Assembly (NCBI GenBank): GCA_947175225.1
Contig: CAMWLX010000234.1
Coordinates: 1-5,840 of the forward strand
Source of the DNA: an uncultured Porphyromonadaceae bacterium
Lineage (GTDB): Bacteria; Bacteroidota; Bacteroidia; Bacteroidales; Muribaculaceae
DNA: 5,840 nucleotides
Reading direction: 5' to 3'
Shown here: positions 1-5,840 of the stretch, piece by piece
Layout: each line of letters opens with the position of its first letter
Numbering within the stretch: position 1 is the stretch's first letter
Program-made: the position numbers and the translations under genes
Notes under the pieces: generated by a model
Told to the model about the DNA's origin: nothing
Database searches by the model: none
Seen by the model: the letters and a program-made list of their open reading frames with translations, nothing else

Positions 1-15
1 ATTTTAGGAAGTTCC

Positions 16-46
16 TTGTATTATTTATGAAAAATGATTAATTTTG
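16..46 (+). promoter_or_regulatory. Bacteroidota-type promoter for the operon
   Basis: TAATTTTG at 39-46 matches the Bacteroidota -7 consensus TAnnTTTG exactly. A TTG at 16-18 (CTTG at 15-18) lies 20 bp upstream and fits the -33 element. Transcription would start at roughly 51-55, leaving a 5' UTR of about 70 nt before the lyase start at 125. It is the only convincing promoter seen in the window, and the close gene packing downstream suggests it drives all five genes. The start point is inferred from spacing, not observed. Confidence 0.7.
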
Positions 47-53
47 CCATAAA

Positions 54-110
54 GATCCCAGTGCTCTGAAATTTTATGAGATGGGGTCTAAAATCTAACT
101 CATGAAAATT
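54..110 (+). promoter_or_regulatory. Candidate pseudoknot or alternative hairpins in the 5' UTR
   Basis: Two inverted repeats interleave here. Stem 1 pairs GATCCCA (54-60) with TGGGGTC (82-88), 7 bp including one G-U. Stem 2 pairs AATTTTATGAG (70-80) with CTCATGAAAATT (99-110), 11 bp with G104 bulged. The strand order 54-60, 70-80, 82-88, 99-110 is that of an H-type pseudoknot with linkers of 9, 1 and 10 nt. Alternatively, two hairpins could form in exchange. The element begins near the predicted transcription start and ends directly before the GGAG at 111-114, so folding could affect translation initiation. It matches no riboswitch class that I recognise. Stem 2 is AT-rich, and the repeats could instead be a DNA operator. 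Confidence 0.35.
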
Positions 111-114
111 GGAG
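111..114 (+). promoter_or_regulatory. Ribosome binding site of the lyase gene
   Basis: GGAG lies 10 nt before the ATG at 125, a slightly long but workable spacing. It supports the start at 125. It immediately follows the 3' strand of the leader's second inverted repeat, so access to it could depend on leader folding. Confidence 0.5.
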
Positions 115-124
115 AAATCATCAA

Positions 125-1009
125 ATGAAAGAATGTAGATATCGTGGCGTGGTGGTGCCAATGGTCACACCGGTCACTGAGAAAGGGAATCTTGATGTGG
201 ATGCTGTAGCTCGTATCATAGAATTCTTTGCACAGAATCAGGTGTCGCCTCTTCTGATGGGTACTACCGGGGAGGGCAATAGTGTGTCAGACTCCGATGG
301 GCTCCTGCTTGTGCAGACAGCCGTCAAAGCTGCGAAAGGAAGGATTCTCATCTATGCCGGGCTGACAGGAAACTGTTTCAGCGACCAACTCAAGCAGGCA
401 GATGCATATATGAAAGCCGGAGCCGACGTGATTGTTGCGACTCTTCCATCCTACTATGCACTCACCGACGAGCAGATGTATAATTATTATAAGGAGCTTG
501 CTGACCGAATTGTGGGTCCGCTGATGCTCTCCAATATTCTTGCTACGACCCATATGTCGATTCCTGTGGAGGTAGTGCGTCGTCTTGCCGACCATCCCAA
601 TATAGTCGGGCTGAAAGATTCTGAACGCGACTTAGAGCGCATGCGCCAATGTATAGAGATATCTCGCACTCGCGAGGACTTTGCCTATTTCTGTGGTTGG
701 GCAGCCCAGTCGGCCTATTCTCTCTCCATAGGAGGCGACGGCATAGTGCCCAGCACTGCCAATTACATCCCGTCTGACTTCCGCAGTCTCTATGAGGCCG
801 CAGTCAGTGGCGACATGGCCACGGCTGAGCGTCTGCAGGCTTCTACCAATGAGATAGCTAAAATCTATCAGGCAGGACGCACGCTCGGGCAGTCGCTATG
901 TGCGCTGAAAGTAATGATGCAGACCAAGGGCCTCTGCGAGCCATGGATGCTGATGCCATTAACTCGCCTTTCGGCTGAAGAAGAACTTCAAATAAAGGGT
1001 CAATTATGA
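125..1009 (+). CDS. DHDPS/NAL superfamily lyase (class I aldolase type), substrate unknown
   Basis: A 294-residue TIM-barrel protein of the dihydrodipicolinate synthase/N-acetylneuraminate lyase superfamily, whose members cleave, condense or dehydrate 2-keto acids through a lysine Schiff base. The usual length is about 290-310 residues. The carboxylate-binding GTTGE motif is at 46-50, PSYY at 108-111, the Schiff-base lysine K164 lies in GLKDS (162-166), and the late GGDGIVPSTAN segment is at about 203-213. The family's catalytic tyrosine, normally in a YN(I/V)P motif 28 residues before the lysine, is serine here (S136 in LSNIL). The arginine that marks true DHDPS (SRTG motif) is also missing, so lysine biosynthesis is unlikely. 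As first gene of a sugar-acid operon it may cleave or dehydrate a 2-keto-3-deoxy acid, which is inference. The start is supported by GGAG at 111-114. The stop overlaps the next start as ATGA. Family assignment is firm, function is not. Confidence 0.9.
   Translation: MKECRYRGVVVPMVTPVTEKGNLDVDAVARIIEFFAQNQVSPLLMGTTGEGNSVSDSDGLLLVQTAVKAAKGRILIYAGLTGNCFSDQLKQADAYMKAGADVIVATLPSYYALTDEQMYNYYKELADRIVGPLMLSNILATTHMSIPVEVVRRLADHPNIVGLKDSERDLERMRQCIEISRTREDFAYFCGWAAQSAYSLSIGGDGIVPSTANYIPSDFRSLYEAAVSGDMATAERLQASTNEIAKIYQAGRTLGQSLCALKVMMQTKGLCEPWMLMPLTRLSAEEELQIKGQL
994..999 (+). promoter_or_regulatory. Ribosome binding site of the symporter gene, inside the lyase gene
   Basis: AAAGGG lies 6 nt before the ATG at 1006, within the last codons of the lyase. 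With the ATGA stop/start overlap it fixes the symporter start and allows translational coupling of lyase and transporter. Confidence 0.5.
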
Positions 1010-2628
1010 ATGATATACATTGGATTGACTATGCTATTGTCATCCTGTCAGTAATGGCTGCCGTGGGAGTGGGTGTATATTTTGCTCACCGGCAGAAGGA
1101 TACAGCTACATATTTTTCTGCCGGAGGCAAGATTCCGGCTTGGGCTGTAGGTATGTCAATATTCGCTACGCTCATATCAAGTGTCACATTCCTTGCTTAT
1201 CCGGGCGCCGCTTACGCCGACAATTGGATTCTACTCGTGCAGGGCTTGATGGTGCCTCTTGTGCTGATAGCCCTGATTGGAATCATAGTGCCGCTCTTCC
1301 GTAAAGTGGTGAAACTTTCTACCTACGAATATTTTGAACGAAGGTTCGGAATATTGGCGAGGATGTACAGTTCGATAGCCTTCTCTTTGGGGCATTTCTC
1401 GAAAGCCGGTACGGTGTTCTATCTCGTTTCCTTGGCACTTGCCACTTTCCTTGATTTCAATATGTATGCCATTGTTCTGATACTCGGTGTAGTCATTATA
1501 GTTCTGACCCTACTCGGTGGTATGGAGGCAATCGTCTGGATGGATGTCGCACAAGGATTCCTGCTGATTGGAGGTGGACTCATCTGCGTCGTGCTTCTGC
1601 TGTTCCTCCCTGAGGGTGGTCCGACGGAAGTGATGCGCATAGCCGGTGAGAACAACAAGATTGATTTCGGACCTTATCTGTGGGACTTTACTGAGCTTAC
1701 ATTTGTGGTCATGGCAATGAACGGTGTGTTCTACGCTCTTCAGAAATATGGCACCGACCAGACAATCGTGCAACGATATCTGGCAGCAAAAAACGACAAA
1801 GAAGCAAAAAAAGCCGCTTATATCGGTGTGTTGATGAGTGTGCCAATATGGGCTCTCTTCATGTTTATAGGCACATGCTTGTTTGCTTACTATCATTCTC
1901 ATGGCGCACCCATATTGCCCGAAGGTATAAAAGCAGATGAGGTGTTCCCCTACTTCATAAGCCATGAGCTTCCGGTTGGCATCCGCGGCCTAATAATAGC
2001 CGCACTGGCGGCTGCCGCAATTTCCAGCCTCGACACTGACCTAAACTGTCTGTCGGCTATAGCTGTGCAAGACTATTACGTGAGGTTCAAGAAGAATGTC
2101 ACGGATGGCCAAAAACTACGCTTTGGCCGCATTATGGTAGTGCTCTCGGGCATTGGAGCTGTAGGCGTGGCATTGCTCTATATCTATTGGGGAGGCGAGG
2201 GAATCCTCGGTGCGCTCTTCGCCCTATATGCAATTTTTTCTGCTGGAATCGTCGGCATATTCCTTCTTGGCCTGTTGAGTCGCAGAGCCAATAAGCAAGG
2301 GCTCACAGTTGGTATTTGTGCAGCAGTACTCTTCACGGCTTATGCTGTGTTGACTTCTACCAAAGTCGATATCCACGGGACCGGAGTGAAAGAAACACTG
2401 CTTGACCTTGGATCATGGAACTTCTCACACCACAAATATATGCTTGGAGTATATAGCCACATTATAGTGCTCGTCGTTGGCTACTTCGCCAGCTATTTCT
2501 TTGCGGCGCCTTTGGCTGCTAAGGAACTGACTATCCACGGCTATCTTGAGGAGAGAAAGGCGAAGAAGCAAGCTCTGGCTGATGGCGTGGATGAGAATGA
2601 CGATATAGATGTATCACCTTCTTTCTAA
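1006..2628 (+). CDS. Sodium:solute symporter (SSS/SLC5 family), probable sugar-acid importer
   Basis: A 540-residue inner-membrane transporter of the solute:sodium symporter family, with about 13 hydrophobic segments between residues 6 and 503. The family hallmark after the first helix, YFSAGGKIPAWAVGMS, runs from 36 to 51 and leads into SSVTFLAYPG (58-67). KYGTDQTIVQRYLA (247-260) is typical of the branch containing sialic acid, multivitamin and monocarboxylate symporters. AAAISSLDTDLN (336-347) carries S340-S341, which align with the Na2 sodium-site serines of vSGLT. The tail from about 505 is hydrophilic, first basic and then acidic, and probably cytoplasmic. Its place between sugar-acid enzymes suggests Na+-driven uptake of the pathway's carboxylated substrate. 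That is inference, because SSS substrates cannot be predicted from sequence alone. The start at 1006 is supported by the AAAGGG and the ATGA overlap with the lyase. Confidence 0.93.
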   Translation: MNDIHWIDYAIVILSVMAAVGVGVYFAHRQKDTATYFSAGGKIPAWAVGMSIFATLISSVTFLAYPGAAYADNWILLVQGLMVPLVLIALIGIIVPLFRKVVKLSTYEYFERRFGILARMYSSIAFSLGHFSKAGTVFYLVSLALATFLDFNMYAIVLILGVVIIVLTLLGGMEAIVWMDVAQGFLLIGGGLICVVLLLFLPEGGPTEVMRIAGENNKIDFGPYLWDFTELTFVVMAMNGVFYALQKYGTDQTIVQRYLAAKNDKEAKKAAYIGVLMSVPIWALFMFIGTCLFAYYHSHGAPILPEGIKADEVFPYFISHELPVGIRGLIIAALAAAAISSLDTDLNCLSAIAVQDYYVRFKKNVTDGQKLRFGRIMVVLSGIGAVGVALLYIYWGGEGILGALFALYAIFSAGIVGIFLLGLLSRRANKQGLTVGICAAVLFTAYAVLTSTKVDIHGTGVKETLLDLGSWNFSHHKYMLGVYSHIIVLVVGYFASYFFAAPLAAKELTIHGYLEERKAKKQALADGVDENDDIDVSPSF

Positions 2629-2640
2629 ATAAATCAGACA

Positions 2641-3786
2641 ATGCGTCCTATCACTTTATTACAGCCTCAGAAGATTGTCTTCGGCTGTGGTTCGCTCCAA
2701 ACATTTGTGGACGACTTCTTGAAACTTGGATATAAACGTCTTTTTCTCTTGACTACACATTCCGTGTTTCCCCGAATTCAGTCAGCAATCAAAGAGTTGG
2801 CTGAAGGAGGGGTTGCTGTAGAGGGGTACCAGGATATAGTTGGAGAACCGACGCTCCGTGACTTCGAGACGATTTTGGCCGTCGCCCGTAAGTTTCGTGC
2901 TGACAGTGTGGTCGGAATCGGGGGAGGCTCAGTGCTCGATGTCGCTAAACTCGTGGCAGCCTTCGTTGACAGTGACCAAAAAGCCGAGGATTGTTTCGGG
3001 CAAGGATTCATTAGAGAAAAGGGCCTCTGGCTTGCATGTCTGCCTACAACGGCAGGCACTGGCAGCGAGGTATCGCCCAACGCTATTTTGCTCGATGAGC
3101 GTGACAAACTCAAGAAAGGCATCGTAAGCCCTTATCTGCTCGCTGATGTTGCATATGTCGATCCCGAACTGACCATGACAGTGCCTGCTAAGGTGACAGC
3201 AGACACCGGGATGGATGCGCTCATACATTGCATGGAAGCTTATACCAACAAGTACGCGCACCCTGCCGCCGACATATATGCACTTCAAGGGATCAAGCTT
3301 ATTGCTGCCAATCTGCTCAGAGCCGTGAAAGACGGCAATGATAAAGAGGCGCGCGAGGCTCTTGCTCTCGGTTCTTTGTATGGTGGGCTGGTGCTTGGTC
3401 CGGTTAATACAGCCGCCGTGCATGCGCTGAGCTATCCTCTTGGAGGGGAATTTCATATTCCACATGGATTGGCTAATGCAATCCTTCTCCCGTCGGTAAT
3501 GAAATTTAATGCCGAGGCCGATCCTAAGCGTTATGCGGAAGTGGCGATAGCTTTGGGTGCTCCTGAAGGTAAAGATGACTTTGAGACAGCACGCAATGGA
3601 GTAGACTTTATCTTTACGCTTGCAGACGCAGTTGGCATACCAAGAAAATTATCCGAATTAGGAATACCGCAAAGTGCCGTCGATCACATGGCTGAAGCAG
3701 CGATGGAAGTGCAGCGTCTGCTTAAGAATAATCCTCGCGAAGTCACTTTGCAAGATGCCAAAGATATTTATAATTCTCTCTTCTAA
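2641..3786 (+). CDS. Iron-containing (group III) alcohol dehydrogenase
   Basis: A 381-residue NAD(P)-dependent, Fe(II)-type alcohol dehydrogenase of normal family length, related to FucO lactaldehyde reductase and similar enzymes. The cofactor-binding loop GIGGGSVLDVAK is at 91-102 and PTTAGTGSEVS at 134-144. The four metal ligands are present with family spacing: D191 and H195 in TADTGMDALIH, H260 in AAVHALSYPLGG, and H274 in HIPHG. All expected catalytic features are intact. It would interconvert an alcohol and an aldehyde or ketone in the cytoplasm, for example reducing an aldehyde released by the upstream lyase or oxidising a polyol precursor. Substrate and direction are inference. It starts 12 bp after the symporter stop, with only an A-rich sequence and no clear Shine-Dalgarno before the ATG, which is common in Bacteroidota. 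Confidence 0.93.
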   Translation: MRPITLLQPQKIVFGCGSLQTFVDDFLKLGYKRLFLLTTHSVFPRIQSAIKELAEGGVAVEGYQDIVGEPTLRDFETILAVARKFRADSVVGIGGGSVLDVAKLVAAFVDSDQKAEDCFGQGFIREKGLWLACLPTTAGTGSEVSPNAILLDERDKLKKGIVSPYLLADVAYVDPELTMTVPAKVTADTGMDALIHCMEAYTNKYAHPAADIYALQGIKLIAANLLRAVKDGNDKEAREALALGSLYGGLVLGPVNTAAVHALSYPLGGEFHIPHGLANAILLPSVMKFNAEADPKRYAEVAIALGAPEGKDDFETARNGVDFIFTLADAVGIPRKLSELGIPQSAVDHMAEAAMEVQRLLKNNPREVTLQDAKDIYNSLF

Positions 3787-3803
3787 ACGGAAAATTGCTT
3801 TTT

Positions 3804-4841
3804 ATGAAACCGATTTTAGCCATAACAATGGGTGATCCTGCGGGAATAGGCCCTGAAATAGTAGTACGCTCGCTCAGCCGTAAGGAGACCTACGAGAAAT
3901 GTCGCCCGATTGTCACCGGTGATGCCGGTGTGATGAAAGAGGCCGTACGTCTTCTTGGTCTCGACCTTGAAGTCAATGCAGTCGACAAGGTGGAGGATGC
4001 TAAGTTTCAATACGGAGTCATCGACGTGTTGGATCTGAAATGTGTCGATTTGTCTTCTTTCAGATTCGGCGAGGTGCAAAGCCAATGTGGTAACGCAGCT
4101 TTCTTGAGTATTCGTAAGGCTATTGACCTTGCTCTTGCAAATGAAGTAGACGGCACGGTGACAGCCCCCCTCAACAAGGAGGCCCTTAATCTGGCGGGAC
4201 ATCACTACGACGGACATACGGAGATATATGCTACCTTCACAGGCACAAAGAAATATGCAATGATGCTTGCAGATGAGAATATCCGAGTGATACACGTTTC
4301 TACTCATGTGCCGCTGCGCAAGGCTTGCGACCTGGTGAAGAAGGACCGTGTGATTGAAGTGGCGGAACTTATATATGACGCTTGCCGGCAGCTCGGCATC
4401 GAGAATCCTCTTATCGGTATCGCCGGTCTCAATCCCCATAGCAGTGAAAATGGCATGTTCGGCTTCGAAGAAAAAGAGGAAATAATTCCTGCCATTGAGC
4501 AACTTCGGGCGAGGGGCTTCAACGTGGATGGTCCGGTACCCCCTGACTCGATTTTCGCTAAGGCAAAATGTGGCAAATATGACGCATGTGTGGCAATGTA
4601 CCACGACCAGGGGCATATACCATTGAAAATGTGCGCCTTCAACTGGAACAAAGAGACTGGTAAGATGGAGGCGGCAAGCGGAGTGAATATCACACTCGGG
4701 CTTCCAATCATTAGAGTCAGCGTGGATCACGGTACTGCCTTTGATGTGGCCGGGAAAGGGATAGCAAGTGATGATGCTATGGTGATGAGCATAGACTATG
4801 CTACACGTATGGCCAAGACTCGACTTGCAAAGAAAAAGTGA
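3804..4841 (+). CDS. pdxA2: PdxA-family dehydrogenase, catabolic PdxA2 type (D-threonate/D-erythronate 4-phosphate dehydrogenase)
   Basis: A 345-residue NAD-dependent, metal-dependent oxidative decarboxylase of the PdxA family. MKPILAITMGDPAGIGPE at the N-terminus is the classic family start. The metal ligands are H167 (STHVPLR), H212 (LNPHSSENG) and H267 (YHDQG), at almost the same numbers as in E. coli PdxA (166, 211, 266). Substrate-binding GHTE is at 136-139. YHDQGHIPLK and the longer segment before GVNITLGLPIIR (293-304) resemble the catabolic PdxA2 branch more than vitamin B6 PdxA, a judgement made from memory of the families. With the downstream kinase it would turn D-threonate or D-erythronate 4-phosphate into dihydroxyacetone phosphate and CO2. 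A TTG at 3795 in the same frame would add three residues, but the ATG at 3804 matches the family N-terminus and lies 12 nt after a GGA. The last base of the stop is the first base of the kinase ATG. Confidence 0.9.
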   Translation: MKPILAITMGDPAGIGPEIVVRSLSRKETYEKCRPIVTGDAGVMKEAVRLLGLDLEVNAVDKVEDAKFQYGVIDVLDLKCVDLSSFRFGEVQSQCGNAAFLSIRKAIDLALANEVDGTVTAPLNKEALNLAGHHYDGHTEIYATFTGTKKYAMMLADENIRVIHVSTHVPLRKACDLVKKDRVIEVAELIYDACRQLGIENPLIGIAGLNPHSSENGMFGFEEKEEIIPAIEQLRARGFNVDGPVPPDSIFAKAKCGKYDACVAMYHDQGHIPLKMCAFNWNKETGKMEAASGVNITLGLPIIRVSVDHGTAFDVAGKGIASDDAMVMSIDYATRMAKTRLAKKK

Positions 4842-5840
4842 TGGTCTGCGTCGTTGCTGATGATATAACTGGAGCTGCCGAGATGGCGGGCATTGCCAAC
4901 CGTCTCGGGTTGTCTGTCAGTCTATCACTCGACTGGATAATTACCGATGACTGCGATGTGGCTGTAATTGCCACAGACACTCGGTCAATGACCGAATCGG
5001 AAGCGACAGCGGCGTTGAGAAAGGGATTATCCAAGGTGAAGGATGATCGGAGGATTAGGGCATTTTTCAAAAAAACTGACTCGGCACTACGGGGCAATGT
5101 CGTCGCTGAACTCTCCGTGATGATCAATATGCTCGACTTGAATGGAGCGCTTTATTTGCCTGCCAATCCTTCAAAAGGGCGAATTATAAAAGATGGATGC
5201 TATCTGATTGATGGAATGCCAATCGACAAGACCCCTTTTTCCTTCGACCCGGAATTCCCGGCTTTCTCCGCGCGGCTTACTGAGCGGTTTCCAAATGCGG
5301 ATACTTGCGCAATAAGTTTCCAGGATGTCTGCACTTCCGCCGATCTTGATGATGGCGTGGAAAGTGCAATCTCAAAAAGATTGCTGTTAGCAGGAGCCGC
5401 CGACTTATTCACTTCCTTTTTAAAAAAATATTTTAATCCCAAAACTGAAAAAATCAGCATTCCGTATGAAGTGGGAAAGGGTTCATGCATCGTAGTGTGT
5501 GGAAGCACTCAGAGCGACCCTACGCGGTGTGGAATCAAGCCTTCTTATATGCCAACGGAGGTGTACGACGGCATCGTTCTTTCCGACGCATGGGCAGCAA
5601 CTCTCGCTCAGCGATATGCGGAGCCTCCCCATAGAGTGCTTATTGCTGTCAAAGATCATCATCGCACCGGACGGGAGGTGGCTGTGCATCTCCGTCAGAC
5701 CATGGCTCGCGTGGTTAAGAATTTGGTAGGAATGAGGAGTCCCGACCACCTGATAATCGAGGGAGGAGCAACTGCCTTTGCAATCCTAAGCGCTCTTGGC
5801 TGGGATAGTTTCGAGATTCAGAATGAAATCGCTCCGGGCG
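4841..5840 (+). CDS. Four-carbon acid sugar kinase (formerly DUF1537), 3' end cut by the window
   Basis: The frame stays open from the ATG at 4841 to the window end, giving 333 residues plus one base. The N-terminal substrate domain starts with VADDITGAAEMAG (5-17) and contains FKKTDSALRGNV (75-86), both hallmarks of the family. LLLAGAADLF (181-190) leads to the linker, then the nucleotide-binding domain with IVVCGST (216-222), LIIEGGATAFAILSALGW (304-321) and EIAPG (329-333). The end matches the family's C-terminal EIAPG region, so only a few tens of residues should be missing. Characterised members (DtnK, OtnK) phosphorylate D-threonate, D-erythronate or their 3-keto derivatives with ATP. 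Next to PdxA2, a DtnK-like role is likely. The usual GG(E/D)TA acidic residue is alanine (A309), perhaps a subfamily trait. A GTG at 4838 is an in-frame alternative start and would give a 4-bp GTGA overlap. Translation is probably coupled to PdxA2. Confidence 0.9.
   Translation, partial: MVCVVADDITGAAEMAGIANRLGLSVSLSLDWIITDDCDVAVIATDTRSMTESEATAALRKGLSKVKDDRRIRAFFKKTDSALRGNVVAELSVMINMLDLNGALYLPANPSKGRIIKDGCYLIDGMPIDKTPFSFDPEFPAFSARLTERFPNADTCAISFQDVCTSADLDDGVESAISKRLLLAGAADLFTSFLKKYFNPKTEKISIPYEVGKGSCIVVCGSTQSDPTRCGIKPSYMPTEVYDGIVLSDAWAATLAQRYAEPPHRVLIAVKDHHRTGREVAVHLRQTMARVVKNLVGMRSPDHLIIEGGATAFAILSALGWDSFEIQNEIAPG

Noticed and set aside
1698..1705. TACATTTG, a match to the Bacteroidota -7 box inside the symporter gene
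   Set aside because: No good -33 element lies at the right distance, and it falls in conserved coding sequence mid-gene. A short degenerate match is expected by chance.
125..2628. Reading the lyase and symporter as a sialic acid (nanA/nanT-like) pair
   Set aside because: The lyase lacks the NAL tyrosine motif. The rest of the operon is a sugar-acid kinase, PdxA2 and Fe-ADH, with no ManNAc kinase or epimerase.
2840..3127. 95-codon plus-strand frame inside the alcohol dehydrogenase gene
   Set aside because: It covers the conserved GGGSVLDVAK and PTTAGTGSE region in a different frame, so it is a shadow of that gene.
1510..3465. Other minus-strand open frames of 114-178 codons opposite the symporter and alcohol dehydrogenase
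   Set aside because: All lie fully opposite confidently assigned genes, have no recognisable domains, and show no promoter or ribosome binding site of their own.
3816..4730. 304-codon open frame on the minus strand, opposite the PdxA gene
   Set aside because: Its translation is rich in Cys and His and matches no family, as expected of the antisense of a real gene. The plus-strand PdxA carries all catalytic motifs.
5068..5080. Run of seven A residues in the kinase gene, considered as a programmed slippage site
   Set aside because: The frame is TTC AAA AAA ACT, which does not fit the X XXY YYZ slippery phase, and it encodes the conserved FKKTDS motif in frame.
5415..5460. AT-rich patch with T and A runs in the kinase gene, considered as a terminator, frameshift or inserted sequence
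   Set aside because: It encodes the lysine-rich linker between the two kinase domains in an unbroken frame. There is no GC-rich stem for a terminator and both flanks are normal kinase sequence.
5499..5729. 76-codon plus-strand frame inside the kinase gene
   Set aside because: The kinase frame is open throughout and carries conserved motifs on both sides, so this is an out-of-frame shadow.

Overview
The window reads as one polycistronic, forward-strand catabolic operon from a Bacteroidota bacterium, probably a gut-type Bacteroidales. Three things suggest this. The 5' leader has a TAnnTTTG -7 box with a TTG -33 element about 20 bp upstream, which is the Bacteroidota sigma factor signature. Shine-Dalgarno sequences are weak or absent before several genes. 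Base composition is moderate. No taxonomic marker gene is present, so the genus is not called.

Layout. Positions 1-124 are a non-coding leader with a good promoter, a short 5' UTR and a pair of interleaved inverted repeats that could form a pseudoknot just before the first ribosome binding site. Five tightly packed genes follow. They are a dihydrodipicolinate synthase/N-acetylneuraminate lyase (DHDPS/NAL) superfamily lyase (125-1009), a sodium:solute symporter (1006-2628), an iron-containing alcohol dehydrogenase (2641-3786), a PdxA-family dehydrogenase of the catabolic PdxA2 type (3804-4841), and the first 333 residues of a four-carbon acid sugar kinase, formerly DUF1537 (4841 to the window end). 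Junctions are a 4-bp overlap, a 12-bp gap, a 17-bp gap and a 1-bp overlap. No internal terminator was seen, and no gap between genes is long enough to hide another gene.

How the genes work together. The kinase plus PdxA2 pair is an established module: an acid sugar such as D-threonate or D-erythronate is phosphorylated at O4, then oxidised at C3 and decarboxylated to dihydroxyacetone phosphate and CO2. The symporter would import the substrate. The lyase and alcohol dehydrogenase point to extra steps that produce a C4 acid from a larger 2-keto acid, or that dispose of an aldehyde. The exact substrate cannot be read from the sequence. The lyase keeps the Schiff-base lysine, but the family's catalytic tyrosine is replaced by serine, so its chemistry may be non-standard. 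The most noteworthy items are that altered active site, the uncommon five-gene combination and the structured leader.
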